Below, piece by piece: positions 1-11,529 of a DNA stretch of 64,000 nt. The stretch comes from Channa striata. Taxonomy: Eukaryota > Chordata > Actinopteri > Anabantiformes > Channidae. The notes beneath the pieces were generated by a model. It worked only from the letters and a program-made list of their open reading frames with translations. It ran no database searches and was not told the origin of the DNA. Position 1 is the first letter of the stretch; every line of letters starts with the position of its first letter. A program made the position numbers and the translations under genes. The stretch spans positions 27,206,306 through 27,270,305 of the forward strand of contig CM065168.1 in the NCBI GenBank assembly GCA_033026295.1. Direction: 5' to 3'.

Positions 1-3000
1 TGATTGACAGTCTATTTTTATAGACACATTTTGAATACAGAGTAAACAGCTTAGGTTAATTTGTTTAAATGCTACCAAAGCCAAGCACTTTAGGAATTTG
101 TAATTGGTTTTCAGCAGCTTTCTTTAGCCACATCTACAACAGAAATGTTGTAAAAAACCACACAGTCGCAATAATATCTCTTAATTAATTGGAAAGGACC
201 CCTCCCACCCAGCAAACTGCCTCTTAAATTTTCTCACCTCTCAAATGAAAGAGAAACATTAAGACTAAAATAACCAGGTTCCAGAGCAGCACATACCCCA
301 GTTGCTTGATTGGGCAAGTGCGTCAATAATTGGTCAATTATTTTTTTTATTTGATGCTGTCCTACCTCTGTTTACTCAACACATTATAACTTCATGAAGC
401 ATTAATAACATGGATTTCCACTATGAATTTAGTCCATCCAGTGTAAATATGGCAAACATCTTTGTTAACAAAGTGTAGAACTGAAAGGTGTGTCAATAAA
501 GACAGAGACTGTCTTTAACCCTCTTGTCTCTGAAAGACAGTACAGCTGTGGCACCGGTAGCTTTAATAAGTAATAAAACAAGTTCTCACCATCTTTAACA
601 CACACAAAAAAACTAAAGTACTACTACTAACTGCTACTTTTAATACAAAATCTAAACTTTTATTAAAATACTTTATGACCCTAATATTTTTGGTTGACCC
701 TTTGAATTTTGTAATGTTATGGTTTGTTATAATTATATTTTATATTTTGTATAGTAAAAAAATCCCAATTTAATTCATGTATCTCTTAATAGGTCTACAT
801 TTTTTCTTTCAGATAAGTAAGTTTGGCTACTTGTGGACTAAAAGCCCTTCCCTGGTTAGTTGTGTTATGGAAGCGTTTGTGCTTCAAGTCTACTCTGGGG
901 TGTTACTTGTTCTGTCTTTTTTTAGTAATGTTTTCTTGATTTACGTTATGCGCTATTTACTGAGGAGCAGCATACAGTTTAAATAATATTTTGAATTAAT
1001 AATCAAAAGATTTACTGTCACATGCAAAGTAAGGCCTTGAAATTTGGTTTGTTCATGTTTGTCTTGAGTTCAAGTATTCCTAAGTCAGATTAAAGTTACT
1101 TATTTATTATGATAAGGAGGGCCATCAGTGCAATTGTTTTAACAGTAAATCTGGATTGTGAAAATGGGATGGTAATAAGAAGAATCTGGTATGTCATTTA
1201 GTGTGTTGGGGCCCTATGAGAGAGCTAAGCCCATTAGCTATAAAGAGGAAGTGGGTGAAAATAAGGCAAAAGTGGCTTAATAAGGCTTAAAAAGGTTGGC
1301 CTAAGGTGTGAAGGATTAAGTACTTGAAGCTGGAGACCCCAATATATTGTTTAACAAAGGCCTTGCTCACCCTTAACATTTAGTTCTTGACCTAGCCCAA
1401 ATGAGCTTCTGCTTTAATTATTACAAAGTTCTGTAATGGTCCATTCCACTTTGTTTTTTCTTATTTCAACAGTAGAGCAGACATGGTAATAGTAATGAGG
1501 CCAAGTGATATGAATGGAAGCTAGCCTTAAAACAAATGCTGAGACAAAGTTGAAAGACACCCCAGTAACTAGTCTTTTACAACTCGTTCAATTTGTGTTC
1601 ACAAAGACCCACTCATCTGAAATAGAAGTTTCATACATCTATATGTCATTATCTCTCATTTGACTAGTATAGAGGACACTACAGCTCTGCAAACAGTACT
1701 GCAACAATGAAATACACAAAATGTGTTTGAGGTGCAGTGTTGTGTTGAAGTAAATTGTATATTAAGTAATGCAGTTAATAAAACAAAGATACTGCTATCA
1801 TGAACCAATTATATATTAATAAAGATGTCAGATGCTAAGGAAAAGATCCTTATGATTCAGCATAATTGATTTTACAATAGAGTCTCATTCCTCATGCAAT
1901 TTTGAGTACGCAAAAATACATTATTCCAGGGTGATATGTTGAATCTATTACAGTATCTTGACTCTGACAGTGAAAATACAATATACCAGAATGCAAAAAT
2001 AAATAGGTTGTGCATATTATTTACATGTACTTTGTGTTGACATTTGATGGGAGAAACAAGTCAACACTCAGGGCTTGTATGAAGTGTCCAACTGAGCTTG
2101 CGGCTTGTAAAAGTATGCAAGTCGCAAAACATACAGGGCAATTTACCAACGGTAACAAAATGACACTATATCAATTATATTTATCCAACCAACAGAGACA
2201 TGCACAGTGAAAGATACATAGAAACCCATTTATAAAAGGAAAAAAAAAACTAATGCACAATAATAACTACTACGTAAAAGTAAATAACTTTACCACATAC
2301 ACACTTTGTATGTGATGTCCAGGCTAAGCACAATCTGCATATCTGCATCGACTCTGTGTGGGCAGATGAGTGTCACTAATGCTGCTGTGCATGTATTAAT
2401 ACACTACTGGAGAGTAAAAAGAATTATATCTGGCACAGAACAAAAAGAGGAGTGCATGGCACTTTCAAGTCCCAGACAGTAGAAGGCACTTTGGGATTGC
2501 TGGCAACACACTGCATAGTTCAATAGGAATAAAAAGAGAAATATTTTAAAAGAAAAAATGTCATCTTCTTTGCTAGGAATTCCATGCAACTGAAGAATCT
2601 GTCCCTGTATGTCCCTTCAAAGTAGACCTTGAAAGCCATTCGAGACAAACCCTCTACACGTGGAATCTGCAAATAATTTCTATTCAATGAAATAAGGGAC
2701 GGCCATAAGAAAGAAACGTATATACTTTTGACTATGAGACATTGATTGATTTGGTGTAGTCACAGGAAAAGAGGCAATCATTAAAAATTGACACGAGTGT
2801 GTCTGTGGCAGACATTTCATGTATTATTTCAAGTGGAATACAGAACTTTTACATCAGCAGATGGAAATAAATTATTGAGGGGCCTTAACCACCTACTTCT
2901 TCATCTTCTCCCTCCCCTTCATCTGTCCCACTCCTTGGGACAAGTGGCAGTAAGGTCTACTAAGGACATACTGTATGAGTGCGCTCTGTTTTGTTACTCA

Positions 3001-5053
3001 GTTTTCTTTTCACTTCAGTTAGGTGTAAATATACATGCATATATGCATTGGATTGGAGGAAATATGTATATATGTACCTTTTGTGCCATATATTTTAAAA
3101 CATACTTTTATCAAGTACTTTAAATAAAAAAAAATACAGGCCATATCTGAATTGATATCCTGCATCTTAACACTTCAAAAGACAGGTTTGAGAGAGCCAA
3201 GATGGGCTCCCACAAAGGTCTTTAACAGAGAGCTTTAGGTTATGGATTTGCGCTGAAATGGTGCTTAGAGCAAAAACAGAAGAAGAGAATTTGGGATTAT
3301 ATGTGTGTATTAGTTTGTAAAGACAAAGCCTGTTATTTATTTTCTGTATTTCAAAAGTTAATGCTGTTTTAACAACCACAATGACAGCAGTACCTATTGG
3401 TGGTTGTGTAGCGCTCACCTAGTTACAAACAATGCTGGCACTGCCCAGCTATAACTATAGAAACAGAAGAGTTGCAAATTAAAAGAAATTGCAGGTCACA
3501 TGAAACATTTAATACTATATAATAGATATGTATTATTCTAAACACATGTAGCATTGAATTATTAAGTTTTTACTTGCTTTTGAAGTTACATACTAGTTAC
3601 TTGCAAGTTACATACATTCTTGCTGTTATATACACTCTCAGCTGCTAGATTATTTTATACTTTTATATCTTGTTTTTATTGTGTGTATCTATGAAATCTA
3701 AATTTTGTTTGTATGCACTGCGTCTTTGAAGTAGTGTTTGAATGACAATAAAAGGAATCTTGTTTAGATATGTATTCTAGGAGATCACTGAGTTGTATTT
3801 ACTGTAGCTACTAATTTGGTTTTGCCATGTTGGGGATGAACACAACCTCATTTCATTTTTGGCCAAGACTCACACTTCGCATTCTAACATCACACACCTG
3901 GCTACTGTCAGGGACATTATGTTCGAAATCATCAAAGACAAGTAGACAATACTGTATCATTTTGTTGTTGTGACACTTGTTTACGACCAAAACCAAAATT
4001 CATCCCCTATCCATTGCCCTTTTTCTTGGTATTCTTCGGTAGACTGAAAAAAATACACTATAAACTTGTTTGCTGCCTTTTAATCATGCAAATAAAGTGG
4101 TTCAAAATCATAATCTTCATAAATGTTCACAATCTAAAATTAGTCACCCCAAACTCTTTTGCTTATACTGAGGGATCATGAGTTCAGTGAAAGAGAGTAA
4201 GTCACCTGTGTTTTGGAGGCACTCAAAGCACTCAGCAACGATGTATACACAAATATACATAAATATATAATACAACTTTCTAGTCCAAAATGTTGTACGT
4301 GATTTTGTGCACAGAACTGTAGTGTGCATGGTTCACACTCAAGTTGTTCACGATAAAAACATCGTCCTTGATCAACAGGCAGACTTTTTTTAATTTATCA
4401 CATTACTAAATTTGTGTAAATGTAGGACTGGGCTAAGAGGGTGAGCATCTAGGGGGCACAATGACAGTGGGTATGCAACTATTTTTTTTATTCCACCCTT
4501 TTCTCCTATTTTTTCCTGAACACTGTTTGGACATACAGTCATAATGTCACTGAATGGTATCATCCCTTGTCATTACTCCTGTATGAATCAGTAGGTGTGT
4601 ATCATCAATACTGTCCTCAGTGTGTTGCTGTCTTCTGACGTCCACATGGCACCATGCCAGAGTGCACCTCTGCTGCCTTCTGCATCACAGTGTTTTTGCA
4701 GTTACCCGTGAGACTTTCGGTTACTGTCTCTCTGTCTGACAAATAAGAATGTAGCTCTTCTTCCTTAACTTATATCTTTGACAGTTACAAACCAGTAGCG
4801 TAGATAAACGTGTCCTCAATGTGTGTAAGAGGGTGACATAGCTCAATTAGTCACTGGCACAGCTTTTTTAAAGTCTTCACTATTTTAAGGTAGATTTATT
4901 AACCTAAATAATGTTCTTTAGAGCAAACAGGTACACTGCATCAGAATTATCTTCATGGTTATTCCAGTAACATTAAAGCTAAGCTACATTTGTATTTTAA
5001 GCAACATTAAGAAAACAGTTTTTTCTGTGGAATCACAATATTTATGTCTGGTG
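1..5053. other. AT-rich non-coding stretch, no gene seen
   Basis: Both strands lack a convincing coding region: open frames are short, stop-rich on either side and have no recognisable protein motif. One weak repeat relic at about 3640-3768 is listed separately. No CpG-rich segment, strong splice pair series or RNA gene was seen. It is most likely intergenic or deep intronic sequence. Confidence 0.6.
3640..3768 (+). repeat. Possible Rex1-like LINE 3' tail relic
   Basis: A T-rich stretch ends in GACAATAAAAGGAATCTTG near 3742-3762. That resembles the 'GGGACAATAAAGG...' 3' ends common to Rex1-type fish LINEs and their dependent SINEs. No coding part or duplication was found, so the assignment rests on about 20 bases and could be coincidence. 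Confidence 0.25.
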
Positions 5054-5068
5054 CTTTATACTAAGTAT
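5054..5068. repeat. Left target-site duplication of RTE LINE
   Basis: CTTTATACTAAGTAT here matches CTTTATACTGAGTAT at 8706-8720 in 14 of 15 positions, directly flanking the two ends of the RTE element. Long duplications are what target-primed reverse transcription leaves, so this fixes the element borders. Confidence 0.8.
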
Positions 5069-5391
5069 AATCTAGCCACTGGGGTTGCAAGGCAGTGACT
5101 TCTGTGACGGTCCCAAGTCCGGATAAATAGAGAGGGTTGCGTAAGGAAGGGCATCCGGCGTAAAACTTGCCAAGCACAACCATGCGAGTCATCCACACCA
5201 CTTTCATACAGGATCGGTCGAGGCCCGGGTTAACAACGCCCGCCACCGGTGCTGTTAACCTACAGGGTGCTGGTGGAAATTAGACTACTGTTGGTCGAAG
5301 AAGGAGAGGAGGCAGAGGGGTTCGTGGACAGAGAGAGAAGAGGAAAAGCAGGAGCTTAGATCTGAGAGTAGAGACTCTTAACGTTGGCACA

Positions 5392-5909
5392 ATGACAGGG
5401 AAAGGTAGAGAGCTGGCAGACATGACGGAGAGAAGGAAGGTAGACGTACCGTGTGTGCAGGAGACGAGATGGAAGGGCAGCAAAGCACGTAGTATTGGAG
5501 GAGGATACAAACTGTTCTACCATGATGTGGATAGGAAGAGAAACGGAGTTGAAGCGATCCTAAAGGGGGAGTTTGTGAACAATGTTCTAGAGGTCAAAAG
5601 AGTCTCAGACAGGGTGATGAGCCTAAAGCTAGAAATCGAAGGGGTGATGGTGAACGTAGTCAGTGGGTATGCTCCACAAGTTGGCTGTGAGTTAGAGGAG
5701 AAGGAGAGATTCTGGAGTAAGTTTGATGAGGTCGTAGAGAGTATCCACAGAGGAGAGAGACTAGTTGTTGGAGCAGACTTCAATGGGCATGTTGGTGAGG
5801 GGAACAGAGGTGATGAGGAGGTGATGGGCAGGTTTGGTGTAAAGGAAATGAATCCAGAAGGACAGATGGTAGTGGACTTTGCTAAGAGGATGGAAATGGC
5901 TGTAGTCAA
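5392..5909 (+). pseudogene. RTE endonuclease domain (upstream half, interrupted)
   Basis: The N-terminal part of the LINE polyprotein, an exonuclease/endonuclease/phosphatase fold that nicks target DNA to prime reverse transcription. Visible motifs are the catalytic-region QETRWKG (about residues 22-28), SGYAPQVG (about 91-98) and GADFNGHVG (about 127-135), in the order expected of AP-like LINE endonucleases. The reading frame is open up to 5909, where the solo LTR begins. It resumes in the same frame after 6434 with YFQKREEHRVTYKSGG. The inserted length (520 bp plus 5 bp of duplication) is divisible by three, but the LTR itself contains stops, so the domain is destroyed. The first methionine at 5392 is conventional and the true family start may lie elsewhere. 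Confidence 0.85.
5905..5909. repeat. Left 5-bp duplication of the solo LTR (GTCAA)
   Basis: GTCAA at 5905-5909 is repeated exactly at 6430-6434, immediately outside the TG...CA ends of the LTR. Five-base duplications are usual for several LTR-retroelement integrases. Confidence 0.85.
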
Positions 5910-6429
5910 TGTGAGGGAATTTTTCAGTCTAACACTGGGTGACACTTCTGGCAGAAGTGTGACATCAAATCTTACCTTTTGTGTCCCCCAAGATGCCCTG
6001 ACTTCCCACTGACATGATTAGCATGGCTACTCAGTAGGAAGCCCACGGGAACTAGCAAGTATATTAAATCCCAGAAGTAAAATTTGTGAGAAACGTTTTC
6101 AATGATTGTTTAACCCAAGCTTCCCCCCCAGGTAGCTGTCCCAGCAGGGAAGAGACAGTAAGAGACTTGCTAATTAGGACTCCTGATCAATGTGTACTTA
6201 CCTGTATGTATGATCTGCATTGATCAGTTAAAAGCACACACAAGCCAGACAGAATCTGACAGATCACTTGTCTGAACCACTTGGGTGTTACTGCTTTTTG
6301 CTGTGTTCCTCTACTCATTCCTCTACCTGTTCTTTTACCTTTTTGCTTATTTGTCATTAAACTGCTTGATGATCATTTGAGAGCTGCCTCCTGTCTCTTA
6401 ACTTACTCTCTCAGATTTTTGCCACAACA
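5910..6429. mobile_element. Solo LTR (520 bp) nested in the RTE LINE
   Basis: The insert starts TGTGAGGGAAT and ends CCACAACA, so it has the 5'-TG...CA-3' termini of long terminal repeats, and is flanked by a perfect GTCAA duplication. The host LINE reads AVVN before it and YFQKREEHRV after it, which independently confirms both junctions. An 8-bp perfect inverted repeat (ACACTTCT-GGC-AGAAGTGT, 5942-5960) lies near one end, and an ATTAAA polyadenylation-type hexamer sits at 6356-6361, suggesting plus orientation. There is no internal gag-pol sequence. This is the usual product of recombination between the two LTRs of a provirus-like or Gypsy-type element. The superfamily cannot be fixed from the LTR alone. 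Confidence 0.87.
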
Positions 6430-6434
6430 GTCAA

Positions 6435-8663
6435 CAGTTACTTCCAGAAGAGAGAGGAACACAGAGTGACATACAAGAGTGGAGGTAGGAGTACAAAGGT
6501 GGACTACATTTTATGTAGTTGAGAGAGGTTAGTGACTGTAAAGTAGTGGTAGGAGAGAGTGTAGCCAGACAGCACTGCATGGTGTAAGATGACTCTGGTG
6601 GTCAGGAAAAAGAAGAAGACCAAGTGGTGGAAGCTAAAGAATGAAGAAACTTGCAAGGGATTTAGACAGAAGTTAAGACAGGCTCTGGTTGGTCAGGAAG
6701 AGCTTCCAGATGACTGGGAAACTACAGCAGAGGTAATCAGGGAAACGGGTAGGAAGGTGCTTGGTGTGTCATCTGGAAAGAGGAAAGAAGATAAAGACAC
6801 TTGGTGGTGGAATGAGGAAGTACAGGACTGCATCCAGAGGAAGAGGTTGGCTAAAAGGAAATGGGATGTAGAAAGGACTGAGGAAAGTACACAGGAGTAC
6901 AAGGAAGTGCAGCGCAGAGTGAAGAGGGAGGTGGCAAAGGCCAAAACAAAATCTTAAGATGAGCTGTATGACAGGTTAGACACAAAGGAAGGAGAGAAGG
7001 ACTTGTACAGGATGGCCAGACAGAGAGATAGGGATGGGAAAGATGTGCAACAGATAAGGGTGATTAAAGACAGAGATGGAAAGGTGTTAACAACCCAGGA
7101 GAGTGTGCAGAGAAGATGGAAGGAGTATTTTGAGGAGCTGATGAATTAGGAAAATGACAGGGAAAGAAGGGAGGAAGATGTGGATGTTGTGGAACAGGAT
7201 ATAGCAGAGATTAGAAAGGATGAGGTGAGGAAGGCTCTGAAAAGGATGAAGAACGAAAAGGATGTAGGTCCTGATGACGTACCTGTGGAGGTGTGGAAGT
7301 GTCTCGGAGAGACAGCAGTGGAGTTTCTAAGCAGTCTGTTTAACAGTATTTTAGAGTGTGAGAAGATGCCTGAGGAATGGAGGAGAAGCGTTCTGGTGCC
7401 GATGTTCAAGAACAAGGGTGACACGCAGAACTGCAGCAACTACAGAGGGATAAAGCTGATGAGTGACACAATGAAGCTGTGGGAAAGAGTAGTGGAGGCC
7501 AGGCTTAGGAAGGAGGTGGAGATTTGTGAGCAGAAGTATGGTTTCATGCCCCGTAAGAGCACCACTGATGCTTTTAGATTGTTGATGGAAAAGTAGCGAG
7601 ATGGTCAGAAGGAGCTGCATTGTGTCTTTGTGGATTTAGAGAAGGCCTATGATGTGCCGAGGGAGGAGCTGTGGTACTGTATGAGGATATCGGAAGTGGC
7701 AGAGAAGTACGTCAGTACAGTAGTCCAGGACCTGTATGAGAGGAGCATGATGGTGGCAAGATGTGCAGTAGGTCAGACAGAGGAGTTCAAGGTGGAGGTG
7801 GGACTACACCAAGGATCGGCTTTGAGTCCCTTCTTGTTTGCTATGCTGATGGACAGGTTGACAGATGAGGTCAGACAGAAATTTCCCTGGACAATGATGT
7901 TTGCAGATGACATTGTGATTTGCAGTGAGAGTAGAGAGCAGGTGGAGCAACAGCTGGAGAGGTGGAGTTTTGCTCTGGAAAGAAGAGGCATGAAAGTCAG
8001 TCGTAGCAAGACAGAATGCATGTGTGTAAACGAGAAGGAGCAAGGTAGAAGAGTGAGGTTACAGGGGGCTGAGGTAAAGAAGTTGCAGGAGTTTAAGTAC
8101 TTGGGGTCAACAGTTCAGTGTGATGGGGAGTGTGGAAAAGAGGTGAAGAGGCGAGTGCAGGCAGGTTGGAATGGGTGGAGGAAAGTGTCAGGAGTGTTGT
8201 GTGACAGAAGAGTGTCAGCAAGACTCAATGGAAAGCTGTACGAGACAGTTGTGAGACCAGATCTGCTCTATGGGTTAGAGACAGAAGCAGTGAGAAAGAG
8301 ACAAGAGGCAGAGATGGAAGCAGCAGAGATGAAGATGTTGAGGTTCTCCTTAGGAGCGACAAGGTTGGACAGAATAAGGAACGAGCTCATCAGAGGGACA
8401 GCACACATTGTCTGTGTTAGCAACAAAGTCAGAGAGGCCAGATTGAGATGGTTTGGACATGTGCAGAGGAGGGATAGTGAATATATTGGTACAAGGATGT
8501 TGGAGGTGGAGCTGCCAGGCAAGAGGGTAAGAGGACGACCAAGGACAGAAAAGAAGACCAAGTGGTGGTCACAGAGGACATGAGTGTGTTAGCTTGTGTC
8601 AGAGTGGAAGATGCCCAGGATAGAGTGAAGTGGAAAAGGATGATTCGCTGTGGCGACCCCTGA
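6435..8663 (+). pseudogene. RTE polyprotein remainder: endonuclease end, RT, C-terminus
   Basis: Reverse transcriptase that copies LINE RNA at the nicked target. The end of the endonuclease domain (YKSGGRSTKVDYILC) runs into stops at 6520-6522 and then frame shifts. From 6589 the main frame resumes and carries stops at 6955-6957 (TAA), 7147-7149 (TAG) and 7594-7596 (TAG). RT motifs appear in order: GPDDVPVEVW (about 7268), SNYRGIKLMS (about 7437), FVDLEKAYD (about 7626), GLHQGSALSPFLF (about 7800) and the catalytic FADDIVI (about 7900). The usual Arg between AYD and VPREEL is deleted in frame. The C-terminal RWFGHVQRRDSEYIG segment is at about 8450. A frameshift near 8555 moves the last residues, ending in MIRCGDP, into another frame that stops at 8661. 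Few changes per kilobase suggest a moderately young insertion. Confidence 0.9.
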
Positions 8664-8705
8664 TGGGAAAAGCTAAAAGAGAAGTAGTAGTAGTAGTAAT
8701 ATATA

Positions 8706-8720
8706 CTTTATACTGAGTAT
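8706..8720. repeat. Right target-site duplication of RTE LINE
   Basis: CTTTATACTGAGTAT pairs with 5054-5068 (one mismatch) and directly follows the (TAG)n/ATATA tail. Confidence 0.8.
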
Positions 8721-8955
8721 CACTTTGACTTATAAATGCAATAATATATACAGTAGTGGCATTAACACAAGTACTGAGGCCAACAAGATCAGAGATGGCC
8801 CTGCATGAGTGTTTTTTTTATCGTTAATAATAATTTTCTCCTCAGTTCAAATAGCCAAAGAATTTTCTAATTGTCAATAATAAAAAATTATTATCTTGAA
8901 TTGTCCAGAGCAATGAAAGTGGGAAAATAAAAACACAAAACAGTTAAGACAATAA

Positions 8956-8968
8956 GGCAGGGTCTAAT
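8956..8968. repeat. Left duplication of the SINE
   Basis: GGCAGGGTCTAAT matches GGCAGTGTCTAAT at 9183-9195 (12 of 13). It flanks the SINE on both sides. Confidence 0.75.
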
Positions 8969-9182
8969 AAAGATCACCAGCTTTCGTCTTGCCCCTTCAG
9001 GGATCACCACAGCGAAACGCGTTAAACACAAACCTCCCATTTTTATGCGGCCTCGGGACCCACAGCAAGGTGGCACTTGGTGGCCTGGCAGGGCCATGCC
9101 TGAGGGGATGGGTTTTGATTCCGTGGCCTTCTGTATCACAGCCCTGATGCTCTACCTGTTGAGCCACTAGGCCCACCGACAG
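8969..9182 (-). mobile_element. tRNA-derived SINE with RTE-like 3' end
   Basis: Read on the minus strand, the head contains a polymerase III A box (TGGCTCAACAGG, at 9155-9166) and, about 35 bases on, a B-box-like GAATCAAAACC (9111-9121; 9 of 11 to GGTTCRANNCC), the layout of a tRNA-derived SINE promoter. The far end (8981-9015, minus) reads CGCTGTGGTGATCCCTGAAG and onward, and lines up with the 3' end of the RTE LINE at 8646-8679 in 26 of 34 positions. A 13-bp duplication with one mismatch brackets the 214-bp unit. SINEs commonly borrow the 3' end of the LINE that mobilises them, so an RTE partner is inferred. The exact SINE family is not recognised. Confidence 0.75.
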
Positions 9183-9195
9183 GGCAGTGTCTAAT

Positions 9196-9585
9196 CCCCA
9201 GATGAATTCTTAAACAATACAACAAAAAAACCTCTAAAAGGTATTTTTCCACAGCTGCTTTTAAAATTCTTATTAGATTTTAGACTACAAAGCTGTGCTT
9301 AAGAGATAGTAGATGAAATTTGATTGTGAGAGGGGGTAATAAAGATGATGTCAGCTGTGTAACCAGAACCTCTGACCAAACATCCCCTAGTGAAGGAAAG
9401 CAGGGATCAATCTAGGGGTCCTATTACTCTGCCTGCATTGGTAATGTAATGAGATGATCCCTACTAGCAGTCTTGGGATGAAATGCAAGTCTTACAACTG
9501 ATCAGTCAGATATAAGAGGAGAGAGAAGACAGAAGAATTATAAGAATAAGAGGTGAAATCAGTAAAGTTATTATTATGTAAAGTG
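9196..9585. other. Non-coding stretch, no feature recognised
   Basis: No gene or firm repeat seen. It could be the body of a SINE or a diverged 3' untranslated part joined to the L2-like tail that follows, but no box A/B motif or duplication supports this. Confidence 0.4.
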
Positions 9586-9589
9586 TCTT

Positions 9590-9665
9590 GAGGTGACTTT
9601 GTTGTGAATTGGGGCTAAATAAGTTCGAACTGAATTGAATTGAATTAAATTAAATTAAATTAAAA
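9590..9665 (+). repeat. L2-type LINE 3' tail
   Basis: GTCTTGAGGTGACTTTGTTG followed by a GGGGCTAAATAA segment and (TTGAA)n/(TTAAA)n matches the 3' end of the L2 element at about 15805-15859 with several substitutions. Only the tail is present, as expected for a severely 5'-truncated copy or for a SINE using the L2 tail. Confidence 0.65.
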
Positions 9666-11275
9666 GGGCAAAAAGGTAAAAGTTCACATTTATTATAAGT
9701 TCACTCTAACTGGGTGCTAATGTTGCATAAAAAAAAGGCAAAATTAAGCACTTTCCACAAAAATTTCACTTCTAAAGTCACACAGTGAAAAAAGTTACTG
9801 CTACTTTGTTGTGTTAGGGGAAACAAGAATATTTTTTCACCTACTGTGGGTAGAATGTCATCAGAGGGATTCAAAAATCACCTGGTCATGCCAAGTAATC
9901 ATACACACATACACACAAACCAAAATTACATGGTGAAAACATAACGCTGTCCTAGTGCAAAAGTGAAAACAATGGCTAATCTAACTGGATAATAGAAGAG
10001 GAGTACTTACAAGTTCTTATATCTCTCGATCTGCAGTTTTTACTCTCCCTTTCTGTCTCCCATTCTCTACTCAAACTGTCACTGTTCATGTAGATATGGG
10101 CACAGAGGGAAACCTGAGGAGGATCCATTACACTCTCAGTCAATGATGCTGTCTTTTGCATATACTAAAGCTAATGTATGTGTGTGCATGTGCCCATTTG
10201 TCTTTCTAAAAGTGCAAAACTAATCCATTAGATAGACATATTGACCCATACAAACCAAACCATACTAGTAACAAATGTCAATTTACATCCAAGTCAGAGT
10301 AAAAATTAAAAAAGAAGGAAAATGTAGGTAGAAATATGGAAAACTGTGAAGAGTTCATAGTTCTATCTGCATTTGTAGATGTGTGTTGGTTAGAAGAGGG
10401 AAAGCAGGTCTCATAAAGACCCTCTCTAAGTATGTTATGATTTTTTTTTCTTTGTCCATTAGCCTGGCAATGAACCACTGGCCTTTTATGACTTTACACA
10501 GTGGTGCATGCTTCCCTATCATTATCTCTCACTGAGTACTCTTCCTATCAAGTGGAGGAGGAAACAACATTGCTGTCAAATGGAAAACCAGATCTTCAGA
10601 ATAAAAGATAGAATTCATTCAAATGTTCAAACTTTGAGTATATCTATATCTACAGAGATACATGAAGCATCTGGCCAAAATAATAAAAACAATCTGTGGC
10701 AAACTAAACGAAAGACTACAGTAATTTAAGGGATGTTATAGTTTCTTAACCCAGCTGTAGCCAATTTGAGCGCAAGCACCCCGTGTAGCCAAATGGCATT
10801 CCCACTGCCCTTTTGACATGAGTGCACTACTATAAAGTCAGCAATAAGATGTGTGGATCAATAGCAGGCCTGCAGACGGGTAGCGTGCATGAATGTACAC
10901 ACCTTCTCTCCTCCATCAATCCACAGCTGGATGGCTGCTTATTCTGCCCTAAGGCTACATCAACTTCAGCGGCTCACCATGGGAGGGGGGCTCCAAACCA
11001 GCATCGATACAAAGCATGCTGAGACACAGGGAGAATGACTGATTGAATGAAACCTTGGAGTGGTATTTGAGAGCAAACCCTCTAACAACTGCACGGGCTG
11101 TCAGCCTTCCAAAGAGGAAGAAAGCCCAGCAAAAAGCTCAAAGGGTAAATGAAGAGAGGAAAAATAGGAAGATTTTGTTTAAATAACTGTTTATTACTAG
11201 GATGTGAATGAAGTAAAATGTGTGCACTTTACTGGAAACTGTAGGGACACTGTACTCTTGTCCATTACACAAAAC
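9666..11275. other. Non-coding stretch, no gene seen
   Basis: AT-rich sequence with only short chance frames on both strands. No splice-bounded open block, repeat end or RNA motif stood out. Confidence 0.55.
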
Positions 11276-11529
11276 TGCTGGGCATTCTGAACTGAAGCGT
11301 ATTGTGCCATTTGTGTTTCTTCACACTGTTTTGGGTCTTTGCTGAAGGATTGGATTGTTCACTGGTTAATCGTAGCTCGTCTTGTAAATTTCTGCTTTCC
11401 CTGTATATAACTATCACTTGGGACGCAAGATTTGTTTTACGCAAGCACCTGCTCTCCTCAAATAAAAACAAACTAGCTAACGCTAACTGAGTTTAACCGA
11501 TCTTAGTTTCGCTAGCCTAGCACTTAGCA

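Larger units (their letters stand above)
5069..8705 (+). mobile_element. Near full-length, inactive RTE-clade LINE
   Basis: A single-ORF non-LTR retrotransposon of the type abundant in teleosts, often mis-annotated as 'craniofacial development protein 2-like'. The order is a 5' leader with the GGGTTAACAACG...CACCGGTGCTGTTAACC segment (about 5228-5258), an apurinic-type endonuclease (5392-5909), a linker, reverse transcriptase (about 7180-8100) and a C-terminal domain ending at a TGA at 8661-8663. A short 3' end follows with a (TAG)n tail at about 8684-8698. A 15-bp duplication with one mismatch flanks it. Subtracting the 520-bp nested LTR and its 5-bp duplication leaves about 3.1 kb, normal for RTE elements. 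It cannot be autonomous: the frame carries several stops, small indels and the LTR insertion. Similarity to the family is by recognition, not by search. Confidence 0.92.
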
